Assembly (NCBI GenBank): GCA_028687375.1
Contig: JAQUAG010000003.1
Location: forward strand, 188,788 to 252,787
Direction of reading: 5' to 3'
Length of the DNA stretch: 64,000 bases
Source: Arcobacteraceae bacterium
Lineage (GTDB): Bacteria; Campylobacterota; Campylobacteria; Campylobacterales; Arcobacteraceae
Of this stretch, positions 9,477 through 18,676 are shown piece after piece. Each line of letters starts with the position of its first letter. Positions within the stretch are counted from its first letter, which is position 1. The position numbers were made by a program, and so were the translations under genes. The notes beneath the pieces were generated by a model. It made no database searches and had not been told where the DNA came from. It saw only the letters and a program-made list of their open reading frames with translations.

Positions 9477-10430
9477 ATGTTTAGTTTTATCAAAAAGTTA
9501 CAAGAGCTGCTAAGTAAAGCAAAGAAAAATAAGGGGTTATGGTTTACATCAATAAGTGTTCTATCAATAAGTGGAATTATTTTATTTATGTATATCATTC
9601 TAAATATGACAAATACTGTAAAAGAAGAGGTATATGTGAGTATTACAAGCAGTTATTTTAAATCATTAGAAAATATCTTAAAAGATAAAAAACAAAAGTA
9701 TATAGAGGTTTCAGAAGCGATACTTTCCAATACGAGAGTATTAGATGCAATGGGTCAAAATGATATGGTATTTTTAGATAAATATGCCACTACTATTAAT
9801 GAATCTTACGCAAAAAATGAACTCAAAGCACTTTCTATAAGTTTTTTTCCTGCAACAGATACCACATCAATGGTACGAGATACAATAACATCTACAATGA
9901 GATCAAAATCTCAAATTTCAGGGTTAGAAGTACAACAGGAAGGTGTTTTTATTACACTTATTCAACCCGTTACTGTTGGAGAAAATTTTTTAGGTCTAAT
10001 TGAAATAAAGCAATCAGTTCACTCTATCAAAGATGATTTTGAAGCAAATAATAATAGTTTTGTTTTTTTACTTGATAAAAAAATGTTAGTAAAACTTTCA
10101 CTTCAAGCTAAAAGTGGAAGATATAAAGATGTAGTTAGTGACTATGTTGTTTATCAAGGTGCTTATAGTAGTAGATTTTATAGTAAAATTTCTGAAGCTG
10201 GTCCAGACCTTTTTGCTTATGAAAGAAGAATAGGATATGGAGCTGATGATATTTACTTTAGAACCTATAAAAAAGCAACTGATATTAATGGTGCTGATGT
10301 GGGTCTTTATGTTATTGGTGAAGGTGTAGAAAAAAACAATGGATTTGTTAATATTGCAGAAAGTATGGTAAACTCAGTAACTTCAGCTGCACTTGGTCTT
10401 GTTATTTCTATCCTTCTATTTATGTTTTAG
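9477..10430 (+). CDS. membrane protein with periplasmic Cache-like domain
   Basis: A 317-residue protein has one N-terminal membrane helix (about 23-45) and one C-terminal helix (about 298-317), enclosing a periplasmic domain of about 250 residues. The helix-rich start and the strand pattern resemble a double-Cache sensor (for example VTVGENFLGLIEIKQSV and FVFLLDKK). There is no HAMP, kinase or methyl-accepting part, so if it senses a ligand the signal must pass to a partner. It is the first gene of an operon with an ExbB-like channel, an OmpA-like protein and TolC. Specific function is unknown. Confidence 0.6.
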   Translation: MFSFIKKLQELLSKAKKNKGLWFTSISVLSISGIILFMYIILNMTNTVKEEVYVSITSSYFKSLENILKDKKQKYIEVSEAILSNTRVLDAMGQNDMVFLDKYATTINESYAKNELKALSISFFPATDTTSMVRDTITSTMRSKSQISGLEVQQEGVFITLIQPVTVGENFLGLIEIKQSVHSIKDDFEANNNSFVFLLDKKMLVKLSLQAKSGRYKDVVSDYVVYQGAYSSRFYSKISEAGPDLFAYERRIGYGADDIYFRTYKKATDINGADVGLYVIGEGVEKNNGFVNIAESMVNSVTSAALGLVISILLFMF

Positions 10431-10438
10431 AGGGAAAA

Positions 10439-11563
10439 ATGAGAAGACTTAAACTTTTAAAAATCTATTTTGTATTTATACTCTTTATAGTATTCCTTAC
10501 TGTATCAAATATTAAAGTTATATCATCTTATTTTATGGCAACAGTAACTTTTAATAGTGCAATTGGTACAGTTTTTGTTATTGGACTTATTGTTATTATG
10601 CAATCGGCTATAAGACTTACAATGCTTGCTGGTACTTTTGGAGTACTTTCTTATAAAAAGGGAGATGAACTTGAATTTTATCTAAGAGGTATAGGAAAAT
10701 TAATGCCTGCAACTATTGCAAATATGTTTGAAAAAAGGGCTAAAAAAGGTGTTCTATACTTTACTAACGATGAAGCAAAAGATGTTGGTGAATGGCTCAC
10801 TGAACAATTTTTCAATACAAAAGGTTATGTTGGATTTTTCGTTGCCACTTCACTAATGATCGGACTTTTTGGTACATTTGCTGGTCTTTTAAAAGCTATT
10901 GATAATATGGGAGCAATTATCCTCTCTTTAGGTGGAGATATCAATATTGCTGAAGTTATGTCCCAATTCGCAGGTCCTCTTGGTGGGATGGCTATTGGAT
11001 TTGCATCTTCATTATTTGGAGTTGCTTCTGCAATCATATTAAACTTTTTACAATATATCCTTTCAAGACAACAAGCTGCATTTAGTGAAGATGTACAAGA
11101 TTGGCTCAAAGGGAAACTAATAGAATCTCAATCAGCAGATGTTTTAGGTAAAATTAATACTTCAAATGAACAAATTAAATCAGGGGGAGTTGATACATCT
11201 AGTGTAGGAATGGGAACAACGGCATTTTTAGATATTTTTGTTGATAAAATCAGTGAACTCTCTGCTAGTATTAACAAAGCAAATCAATCAAGTGAGCTAT
11301 TTTTTAAACAAGTTGCTTTTGGATTAGAGGAATCAAATCTTGCAACCAAAAGGCAAGCTGCACTTTTTGAAGATATCTCTAAAAAATTACAGGAGCTAAA
11401 CACGAGTCAATATTCAGGAACTGAATCTATGATAAGTTCAATAAATGCTGTCTCTGATGCTATTCTTAGTGAACATGCAACCCTTAAAAAAGTACTAACT
11501 GCTCAAGATGAATCAAATAAATCATTACAAGCACTTGTACAAACTTACGCAAAAACAAAGTAG
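10439..11563 (+). CDS. MotA/TolQ/ExbB-family proton channel protein
   Basis: This 374-residue protein has two N-terminal membrane helices (about 10-30 and 38-60), a cytoplasmic loop, and the paired helices of the family: GLFGTFAGLLKAI near residue 143 and FAGPLGGMAIGFASSLFGVASAII near 180. About 150 residues follow in the cytoplasm, mostly helical, longer than in ExbB or TolQ. The family uses proton or sodium flow to move a partner protein across the periplasm. The next gene encodes the expected MotB/TolR-type partner. It lies 8 bases after the Cache-like gene. Confidence 0.85.
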   Translation: MRRLKLLKIYFVFILFIVFLTVSNIKVISSYFMATVTFNSAIGTVFVIGLIVIMQSAIRLTMLAGTFGVLSYKKGDELEFYLRGIGKLMPATIANMFEKRAKKGVLYFTNDEAKDVGEWLTEQFFNTKGYVGFFVATSLMIGLFGTFAGLLKAIDNMGAIILSLGGDINIAEVMSQFAGPLGGMAIGFASSLFGVASAIILNFLQYILSRQQAAFSEDVQDWLKGKLIESQSADVLGKINTSNEQIKSGGVDTSSVGMGTTAFLDIFVDKISELSASINKANQSSELFFKQVAFGLEESNLATKRQAALFEDISKKLQELNTSQYSGTESMISSINAVSDAILSEHATLKKVLTAQDESNKSLQALVQTYAKTK

Positions 11564-11575
11564 GTAACAAGTTAA

Positions 11576-12346
11576 ATGGCTGTTAGATGTGAAGAAGAGT
11601 TTAATCCTTGGCCATCATTTGTAGATATATTCTCATCTGTTATTCTTGTATTACTCTTATTTTTACTTGTAACAATCGTAAATATTGGTTACTATGCACA
11701 ATTTAAATACAAAATACAATATACAGGTTCAATCACTACTGATGATATTATTTTACAAGACAATACGAAAAAAGTTATTTTAGATGAAAAGAAAAAAGTG
11801 GAAGATGTCAACAAAGATCAAATAGTTCCAAAAGAGCTTATGATGCCAAAAACAGAGATGGAGATGATGAAAAAAATCGAGCAACAACAAAAACTCATCC
11901 AACAAATGCAACAGCAGATGCAGCAACAAGTACAAGCGGCAACAGATATTGAATCTGCAGGGGAAGATATGGCAGATAAAAAGAAAAAAGATGAAAAATC
12001 AAAACAAAAAATTTCACAAACAAGTAATATTTTTTATATAACTTACAATGCAAATGAATTATTTATAGATCAAGGGGTAACAGAAAAACTCAAAGTATTT
12101 ATCCAAAAAATAAAAAGTGAAAATTCAAATAGTAATTTTAATATCTATGGAACTGACCCGCTTGACCAAATAAGTTTAACTGTTACAAAACAAATAACAT
12201 TAGGAAGAGCGATAAGTGTAAGAAATCTCTTACGAAAATTTCAAATTGATAAAAGTCAAGTAAAATTAAAACTATCAGAAAAACCTTCAATTCCAAGTGA
12301 TATCAAAATAGACACTGGCGTAATTGTAGTAGAGGCGTTAAATTAA
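11576..12346 (+). CDS. MotB/TolR-like partner with OmpA-type C-terminus
   Basis: This 256-residue protein has a short cytoplasmic start, one membrane helix (about 18-40) and Asp17 just before it, in the place of the ion-binding Asp of MotB/ExbD/TolR. A Lys/Gln-rich coiled stretch (about 85-145, with the run QQKLIQQMQQQMQQQ) leads to a C-terminal region resembling an OmpA peptidoglycan-binding fold (from NIFYITYNANE to the end). It would anchor to the wall while coupling to the channel encoded by the gene before it. Its stop overlaps the next ATG by one base. Confidence 0.82.
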   Translation: MAVRCEEEFNPWPSFVDIFSSVILVLLLFLLVTIVNIGYYAQFKYKIQYTGSITTDDIILQDNTKKVILDEKKKVEDVNKDQIVPKELMMPKTEMEMMKKIEQQQKLIQQMQQQMQQQVQAATDIESAGEDMADKKKKDEKSKQKISQTSNIFYITYNANELFIDQGVTEKLKVFIQKIKSENSNSNFNIYGTDPLDQISLTVTKQITLGRAISVRNLLRKFQIDKSQVKLKLSEKPSIPSDIKIDTGVIVVEALN

Positions 12347-15300
12347 TGCAAAAATTTTTATCAACTTTTTTATCAACTTTATTGGTTTTTTTACCTACTC
12401 TTGCAAATGCTGAAGGTGCAGTAAAAATTGCAAAATCAACAGATAAAACTGGCGAAAATAAAGATATGCCAAAACCAAAAAACATTGATAAAGAATATGG
12501 AAAAGAAGGGACACTCAACGAATCTAAATCTGCTTTGATCTCTGTTGACCCTTTAGCACTCCAAAACTATTCAAAAATATCAAATAATTTTGATTTTAGT
12601 ACATATGACAAGGTCACTTTAAAAAGTGTTATCTTAGAAACACTCTCACAAAGTAACGATTTAAAAAGTGCAAACGAAAAAGTTATCCAAACAGAACTAT
12701 CGTACAAAGAAGCATATGCAGGATATCTTCCAACGGTTGATTTTCAATATAGTGTTAAAAAAACGCACAATCTTGAAACAGGTGATGATACAATCGATAA
12801 GCCTTATCACTCTGATTATAACGATGAGAGTTATAAATTTACAATAAGACAATCTCTCTACACAGGTGGAGCTACAGAGTTTAAAGTAAAAAGTTTAAAA
12901 TCAAAACTAGAAGAGGCAAAACGAAAGTACACAATCGTTTTAGAAGAGGAGATTCAAAAAGCTATAAAAGCTTATTTTGGAGTACTATTTAGTCATAAGA
13001 GTGTTGTAGTTAATGAACGGAATATGGAAAAACTCAATAAAATTCTGGAAATCACTCAAATTAAATATGATAGTGGAGCATTATCGATTGGAGATTTGAG
13101 TGCAGTTAAAGCAAATATAGCAAATGCAAGTGGAAAACTTATACGAGTAAAATCTGACCTTGCTGATGCTATTGATTTTTATCTTTATACTGTTGGTGAA
13201 GATTTTACAAAAACAGCACCTTATGAGGAAAACTTCCCTATTAAGCTTACAACACTTGAAGCACTTTATGCAGATATTTTAGAAAATAATCTCAATCTTG
13301 TAAATTATAGACTTAATATCCAATCTACAAAAGATAAGCTTTTAAATATGAAAGCTACATTTAAACCAAAAGTTGACCTTGAACTTAACTATGCAAATGT
13401 CCTTGATAAAGAGCAATTTACAGCAAATGAAGAGACTTATAATGCAAAAGTTACATTAAATTATAATCTCTACAATGGTGGGAAAGATACAATTGCAGCG
13501 ATGCAAGTTTTTAGTTCACTACAAGAATTAAACTATAGATATAAAGAGGAGATTAAAAAACTTAAATGGGAGATATCAAAACTTTTTAACTCTATCAAAT
13601 CACTTGATGAAACTCTTTCAAATACAAAAAAAGAGGTATCTGCTTCAGCTGAAATGGTAAACTCATATTGGGAAGGTTTCCAACTTGGGGAACAAGATTT
13701 ACAAGTATTACTTCAAGGTCAAAGACAACTCAATGGGGCTGAACTTGATTTGATTAAATATGAGCAAGACTATCTTACAAATGTATTTAAACTTTTAACA
13801 TCAAAAGGGGAGCTTTCAAAATATTTCAATATAGATGGTGGTCATCCTGATTTTATTGACTTTTCAAATACAACTGGTACTAAAACTCCTTTAAAAATTG
13901 ACTTAACAAATACTATAAATAATACAAAAGATATGAATAAAACAATAGAGCCAATAGCTACAAAAGATGAAAATCTAACGCAAGATGAGAATATAACTCA
14001 TAATGACGAAAACGAGACAATCGGTGACTTAAATACTACTGTTGATGAATACCTTGAGGTTGTCAAGGAAGCTGGATTTGAAAATGTTGTAAACTTTAAA
14101 GATACATTTTTAGAAGCAAATGATGAAGATTATACGATTGCAATTAGTGACTTTACAAACCATTATGATGCTTACACTTATGCGAAAAAGAATAGAATTC
14201 TCAACCAATCATTTAGCTATGAATATTTGAATAAAAATGGCGATTTTGAAAAAGTAAATACAAAAACTAAAGTTGTTGATGTTAAAACTAGTTTAGCATT
14301 TGGTATCTATAAATCGCAAGATGAAGCGATAAAATCTGTTGATACTATTTTCGATAAAGGGGGGAAACTTTATAACATCGTCAAAGTAAAAGAGATAAAA
14401 GAGCTTTATAATGCTTATGTAAATGGTCTTGAAGCAAAAGTAGAACCTTTTATCGTTAAACCAAAAGTGGTAAAAACATTTATGACAAATCAAGAGTTTA
14501 AAAATAAATTTTTATCAGCTCCAAGTTCATACTATAGCATCAATGTTATTTCACTCTCACAAATGGAACAAGCACAAAACCTTATCAAACAAGAAAATAT
14601 TGAAAAAGACTCTTTTGTGTTTAGATATGGAAGAAATGGTATGTGGGTTAAAGTTATGTTTGGGGTTTTCTCTAGCTATGAACAAGCTATGAGTGAACTT
14701 AGTAAACATCCTGATATGATTGCAAAATATAGACCAGTTATTGAAAAAATAGGACAAAAACAAGATACATACAATACTTATAAAGATTTCAATCCTACTC
14801 CACAATGGTATTTAGATGAACAAAAAGAGAAAAAAGAAAAGAAAGATTCAAAAGTAGCACCAAAAGCTGATGAGAAAAAAACAAACTCAAAAGAGGAAGT
14901 AGTTGTTGTATCACCAGAAGATATCACAATAGAGGAACCTTTAGCTTTAGATACAAATAAATCTATTGAAACAAAATCTGTAGAATTACCTAAAAAAGAG
15001 GAGATTACACAACCTCTTAGTAATGAAACTATTGTAAAAGAAGAAGAGCCAAAAGTAGAAAATATTGAAGCTTTACCACCACAATCTCAAATTTCTGAAC
15101 CTACAAATGAAAATGAAGTAGTTCCAGAAATAAGTCCTACAGAAAAACCGAAAGTAGAATTAGTAGAAGAAAAATCGATTGCTCCAATAGAAAATAAAGA
15201 AGAAGTAAGAGATCCTATTGTTGAAACACCTATAGAAGAGTTACCAAAAGTGGAAGCTATAACTCCAAAAGTGAACGAAGCACCTTTAAAATCTAAAACT

Positions 15301-16512
15301 GAAATATTTAAACAAGAAAATTATCCATCATTTACAGAAGCGTTTAATAATGCTCCAAAAGGATACTATACAATAGCCCTTGAAACCATACCAGATACAC
15401 AAAGAGATCGATTTATACAACAATTCATTAGTGATGATCAATTTACAGAGGTATCAAATAAAGGAAAAACACAAATTTATTATGGGATTTTTGAAAATAT
15501 AGAAAAAGCAAGAGAACAAAAATTTAACCTTCATCCACATTTAATTGCAGGGGTAAAATTATTTAAAATAGATAGAATTGACAAAAATATCCTCTCTATG
15601 CTAAAAGATAAAATAAAAACAGTGGATAAACCTATGGTAGTACCTTCTGTAGAATTACCTAAAAAAGAGGAGATTACACAACCTCTTAGTAATGAAACTA
15701 TTGTAAAAGAAGAAGAGCCAAAAGTAGAAAATATTGAAGCTTTACCACCACAATCTCAAATTTCTGAACCTACAAATGAAAATGAAGTAGTTCCAGAAAT
15801 AAGTCCTACAGAAAAACCGAAAGTAGAATTAGTAGAAGAAAAATCGATTGCTCCAATAGAAAATAAAGAAGAAGTAAGAGATCCTATTGTTGAAACACCT
15901 ATAGAAGAGTTACCAAAAGTGGAAGCTATAACTCCAAAAGAGGAAAAAACTAAAACAGAAAGTATTAATCAAGAAATAACTATCCCTACAGTTAATACAC
16001 CAACAAGCCAAAAGATTGAAGGAGAAGTAGTTCAAGAAAGAATCCAAGAAAAGACAGCTCCTATAGAAGAACCAAAAGTTAAAGTACAAGAAGAAGATAT
16101 CGTTGCTCCAATAGAAAATAAAGAGGAAACAAAAGCTTTCAGAATAGAAACACCAGTTGAAGAGTTACCACAAGTTGAAATAGCAACTCCAACGATTAAA
16201 GAGCTACCATTAAAAACTGAACCTGAAACATTTAAAAAAGAAAATTATCCATCATTTACAGAAGCGTTTAAAAATGCTCCAAAAGAATACTATACAATAG
16301 CACTTGGGACAATACCAAATAACCAAAAAGATGCATTTGTAAAAAGATTTATTATGGATGACCAATTTGCAGAAGTATCAAATAAAGGGAAAACACAAAT
16401 TTATTATGGAATTTTTGAAAATATAGAAAAAGCGAGAGAACAGAAGGTTAACCTTCACCCTAAATTGGTTAATAGTGTAAAATTAATCAAAATTGAAAGA
16501 ATCGCAAAATGA
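12346..16512 (+). CDS. TolC-family outer membrane protein fused to SPOR-like repeats
   Basis: At 1388 residues this is about three times the usual TolC length. It has a signal peptide ending near ANA (1-22). Residues about 85-495 form a TolC/OEP domain with its two repeats (SYKEAYAGYLPTVDFQYS; then FKPKVDLELNYANV). After a linker come four SPOR-like segments at about 598-690, 726-806, 994-1083 and 1299-1388. The linkers between them are rich in Pro, Glu and Lys. Residues about 878-975 recur as 1101-1199 by exact DNA repetition. SPOR domains bind denuded peptidoglycan, so this export channel may be tethered to the wall or to septa. The T1SS ABC exporter and substrate are not in this window. 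Confidence 0.88.
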   Translation: MQKFLSTFLSTLLVFLPTLANAEGAVKIAKSTDKTGENKDMPKPKNIDKEYGKEGTLNESKSALISVDPLALQNYSKISNNFDFSTYDKVTLKSVILETLSQSNDLKSANEKVIQTELSYKEAYAGYLPTVDFQYSVKKTHNLETGDDTIDKPYHSDYNDESYKFTIRQSLYTGGATEFKVKSLKSKLEEAKRKYTIVLEEEIQKAIKAYFGVLFSHKSVVVNERNMEKLNKILEITQIKYDSGALSIGDLSAVKANIANASGKLIRVKSDLADAIDFYLYTVGEDFTKTAPYEENFPIKLTTLEALYADILENNLNLVNYRLNIQSTKDKLLNMKATFKPKVDLELNYANVLDKEQFTANEETYNAKVTLNYNLYNGGKDTIAAMQVFSSLQELNYRYKEEIKKLKWEISKLFNSIKSLDETLSNTKKEVSASAEMVNSYWEGFQLGEQDLQVLLQGQRQLNGAELDLIKYEQDYLTNVFKLLTSKGELSKYFNIDGGHPDFIDFSNTTGTKTPLKIDLTNTINNTKDMNKTIEPIATKDENLTQDENITHNDENETIGDLNTTVDEYLEVVKEAGFENVVNFKDTFLEANDEDYTIAISDFTNHYDAYTYAKKNRILNQSFSYEYLNKNGDFEKVNTKTKVVDVKTSLAFGIYKSQDEAIKSVDTIFDKGGKLYNIVKVKEIKELYNAYVNGLEAKVEPFIVKPKVVKTFMTNQEFKNKFLSAPSSYYSINVISLSQMEQAQNLIKQENIEKDSFVFRYGRNGMWVKVMFGVFSSYEQAMSELSKHPDMIAKYRPVIEKIGQKQDTYNTYKDFNPTPQWYLDEQKEKKEKKDSKVAPKADEKKTNSKEEVVVVSPEDITIEEPLALDTNKSIETKSVELPKKEEITQPLSNETIVKEEEPKVENIEALPPQSQISEPTNENEVVPEISPTEKPKVELVEEKSIAPIENKEEVRDPIVETPIEELPKVEAITPKVNEAPLKSKTEIFKQENYPSFTEAFNNAPKGYYTIALETIPDTQRDRFIQQFISDDQFTEVSNKGKTQIYYGIFENIEKAREQKFNLHPHLIAGVKLFKIDRIDKNILSMLKDKIKTVDKPMVVPSVELPKKEEITQPLSNETIVKEEEPKVENIEALPPQSQISEPTNENEVVPEISPTEKPKVELVEEKSIAPIENKEEVRDPIVETPIEELPKVEAITPKEEKTKTESINQEITIPTVNTPTSQKIEGEVVQERIQEKTAPIEEPKVKVQEEDIVAPIENKEETKAFRIETPVEELPQVEIATPTIKELPLKTEPETFKKENYPSFTEAFKNAPKEYYTIALGTIPNNQKDAFVKRFIMDDQFAEVSNKGKTQIYYGIFENIEKAREQKVNLHPKLVNSVKLIKIERIAK
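14977..15271 (+). repeat. 295-base exact direct repeat, copy 1
   Basis: This stretch of the TolC-SPOR gene is identical base for base, by eye, to 15646-15940. It encodes a Pro/Glu-rich linker before the third SPOR-like segment. The offset is 669 bases, which keeps the frame. Confidence 0.93.
15646..15940 (+). repeat. 295-base exact direct repeat, copy 2
   Basis: This is the second copy of the linker-coding repeat. The copies end where one continues GTGAACGAA and the other GAGGAAAAA. Complete identity at silent sites points to recent duplication or gene conversion, and the locus may vary in copy number. Confidence 0.93.
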
Positions 16513-18668
16513 TATATTTAAAATATTTTCTTGCTATTCTTTTTTTATATATTGGTATTCTTTTATCAATTATAATTCCATCATTTAACCATATAAAAGA
16601 AACACTTACAGAAAAACATCTCAAAGAGAATAATCTTATTGTTGATAATTTTATGATAAAACTAGAACCCGTTCTCCTTGATCATGATTATAAGAAAATC
16701 AAGGAATATATGGGAAGTTTCGTAGCTTCAACTATTGTTGATAGTCTTGATATAAAATACACAAATTATTACATCACAGTTAATAATCTTCTCCATAATT
16801 CAGATAATATCAAAACTAAAAACTGGGTATTAAATGACGTAACTATGGATGCAAAGTATGGGAGGATAGAGAAGCTAGGGGATACTGCTTATAAGTTTGT
16901 ACCAGATAAAGGGTACAGTTTTGTATCGGATATAGAGATAAAATTTCAAGCTTCAAATGATACTCAAATGGAAAACTCCATCTCAAGTATCAACTTTAGT
17001 TTACCAAAAATAACTATCAAGCCTAACGATATAGAAAAAGGTTTTTTTGATACAAATTTAGAAAAACTTATCAATGTAGAGAGAAAAACTATCAAAAAAA
17101 AGTTTTTTATCGATAATACAAATGAATATGCTGTTTTAAATTGTATTACAAATAATGCTCAATTAAAAACTGATATAGAAAACTCTCTTCTACTGATTTG
17201 GGAATATTACAGTTTAGTATTTTTATTTATTGTATTAGTTGCTTTTGGTTCACATATTTATCTTCAAAAAACAACTTTTATCAAAACACTTCAAGAAGTA
17301 GATAGTTACCTGCAAGATATTTTAAATAACAATTTTCATAAATTTGCAGGGCTAGAAAAAATTAAGCAAAAAGAGATGCATACAATGGTTGGGAATATTG
17401 TTACTTTAACAAAAAGTATCTCCTCTTTAAGAAATGAACTTACAAATAATAGAAATACTATTGAGATGAAAATCTCATCAGATCCACTCACAAAACTTCC
17501 AAATAAAAAGATTTTTGAACTTGATATGAAAACACTATTTATTAGTGATACTAAAAGTTATATCACAAAACTTAAACTTGAAGTTTTAAAAACATTTTCA
17601 AAAGAAAATCGTGTTGAAAAAATTGATGAACTTATACTTGATTTTGTCTCTTTTATCGACAGAACAGTCAAATCTACAAGCTACCACAATACAAAACTTT
17701 ATAGACTTTATGGGTCAGAGTTTGTAATGATTACAGAACATACAGACTATGACAAGATGTTGGAAATTTTTAATCTTATTGCTCACAATCAAGAAGATGT
17801 AAAACACAAATACAATTTAAAAGAAAATCTTTTTTATGCTGTCTCTATCCCTTTTGATAGATATGGAACTATTGACAAAACTTTAAATGATATGGAACAA
17901 CTCTATAGTCAAACAATAGATAATGAAAAATTATTTTATGTAGAAGAGTCGCAGAAACAAGATGAGAGTGCTCTTAAATTAGAAAAAATAGTAACAAGTA
18001 TCATTGAAAATGATGCTTTTTCTCTCTCTTATAAATTTGATACATTTTTATTTAGTGAGCCAGATAAAATTATTATGAAAGAGGTTTCACCAAATCTTCT
18101 AAATATTGATGGAACACCTATCCCAATTGCTACATTTATCTCCGTTGCTGAACACTTAAGACTAGCAATTCAATTTGATAAACAATTGATTATCAAAACA
18201 CTCAAATATGTGAAACAATATAAAATAGAATATGATTTAGCTATCAATATCTCTATTAGTTCACTTAATGATACTTCATTTAATACTTGGCTTGAATCCC
18301 AACTTCTTTTTTATGATAAAGAAACTATCGATAGGATTGTATTTAGTGTTACCACTTTTGCTGTAAAAAATAATTATGATAAATTTGCAAAATTTATTAG
18401 TGATGTGAAGAATTTCAATGGTAGAATACTTTTAAAAAGATTCAGTTACAATGATTTAACACTCGCCCAATTGGAACATTTAGATTTAGATTTTATAAGG
18501 GTGCATAAAGACTACACAACAAATATTGATACAGATAGAGGTGTGTTACTTAAAAATATTGCTAATTTTGCAGATATTCACGATATCCATCTTTTAGGTG
18601 ATATGGTAAGTGCTGATAGAGATTATGAAGTTCTTAAAAAATTAAATTTTTATGCAACTTGTAGATAA
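16509..18668 (+). CDS. LapD-like c-di-GMP receptor with degenerate GGDEF and EAL domains
   Basis: This 719-residue inner-membrane protein has a helix at 5-27, a periplasmic domain of the LapD/MoxY type, a second helix (about 235-255) and a HAMP-like stretch. A GGDEF domain follows (SDPLTKLPNKKIF near 323) in which the active motif is YGSEF at 401-405. The EAL domain has KEVSPNL near 524-530 in place of the catalytic EAL motif and lacks a DDFGTG loop. Both enzymes are therefore predicted inactive, as in LapD, which binds c-di-GMP and controls release of a surface adhesin. It overlaps the TolC-SPOR gene by 4 bases. No LapG protease gene is visible here. Confidence 0.83.
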   Translation: MIYLKYFLAILFLYIGILLSIIIPSFNHIKETLTEKHLKENNLIVDNFMIKLEPVLLDHDYKKIKEYMGSFVASTIVDSLDIKYTNYYITVNNLLHNSDNIKTKNWVLNDVTMDAKYGRIEKLGDTAYKFVPDKGYSFVSDIEIKFQASNDTQMENSISSINFSLPKITIKPNDIEKGFFDTNLEKLINVERKTIKKKFFIDNTNEYAVLNCITNNAQLKTDIENSLLLIWEYYSLVFLFIVLVAFGSHIYLQKTTFIKTLQEVDSYLQDILNNNFHKFAGLEKIKQKEMHTMVGNIVTLTKSISSLRNELTNNRNTIEMKISSDPLTKLPNKKIFELDMKTLFISDTKSYITKLKLEVLKTFSKENRVEKIDELILDFVSFIDRTVKSTSYHNTKLYRLYGSEFVMITEHTDYDKMLEIFNLIAHNQEDVKHKYNLKENLFYAVSIPFDRYGTIDKTLNDMEQLYSQTIDNEKLFYVEESQKQDESALKLEKIVTSIIENDAFSLSYKFDTFLFSEPDKIIMKEVSPNLLNIDGTPIPIATFISVAEHLRLAIQFDKQLIIKTLKYVKQYKIEYDLAINISISSLNDTSFNTWLESQLLFYDKETIDRIVFSVTTFAVKNNYDKFAKFISDVKNFNGRILLKRFSYNDLTLAQLEHLDLDFIRVHKDYTTNIDTDRGVLLKNIANFADIHDIHLLGDMVSADRDYEVLKKLNFYATCR

Positions 18669-18676
18669 GGATTTTT

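Noticed and set aside
10439..12346. MotA/ExbB plus MotB/OmpA pair as the ZorAB core of a Zorya anti-phage system
   Set aside because: No ZorC, ZorD or ZorE-like gene is adjacent, the cytoplasmic tail is short for ZorA, and the pair sits in an envelope operon with TolC and a LapD-like gene.
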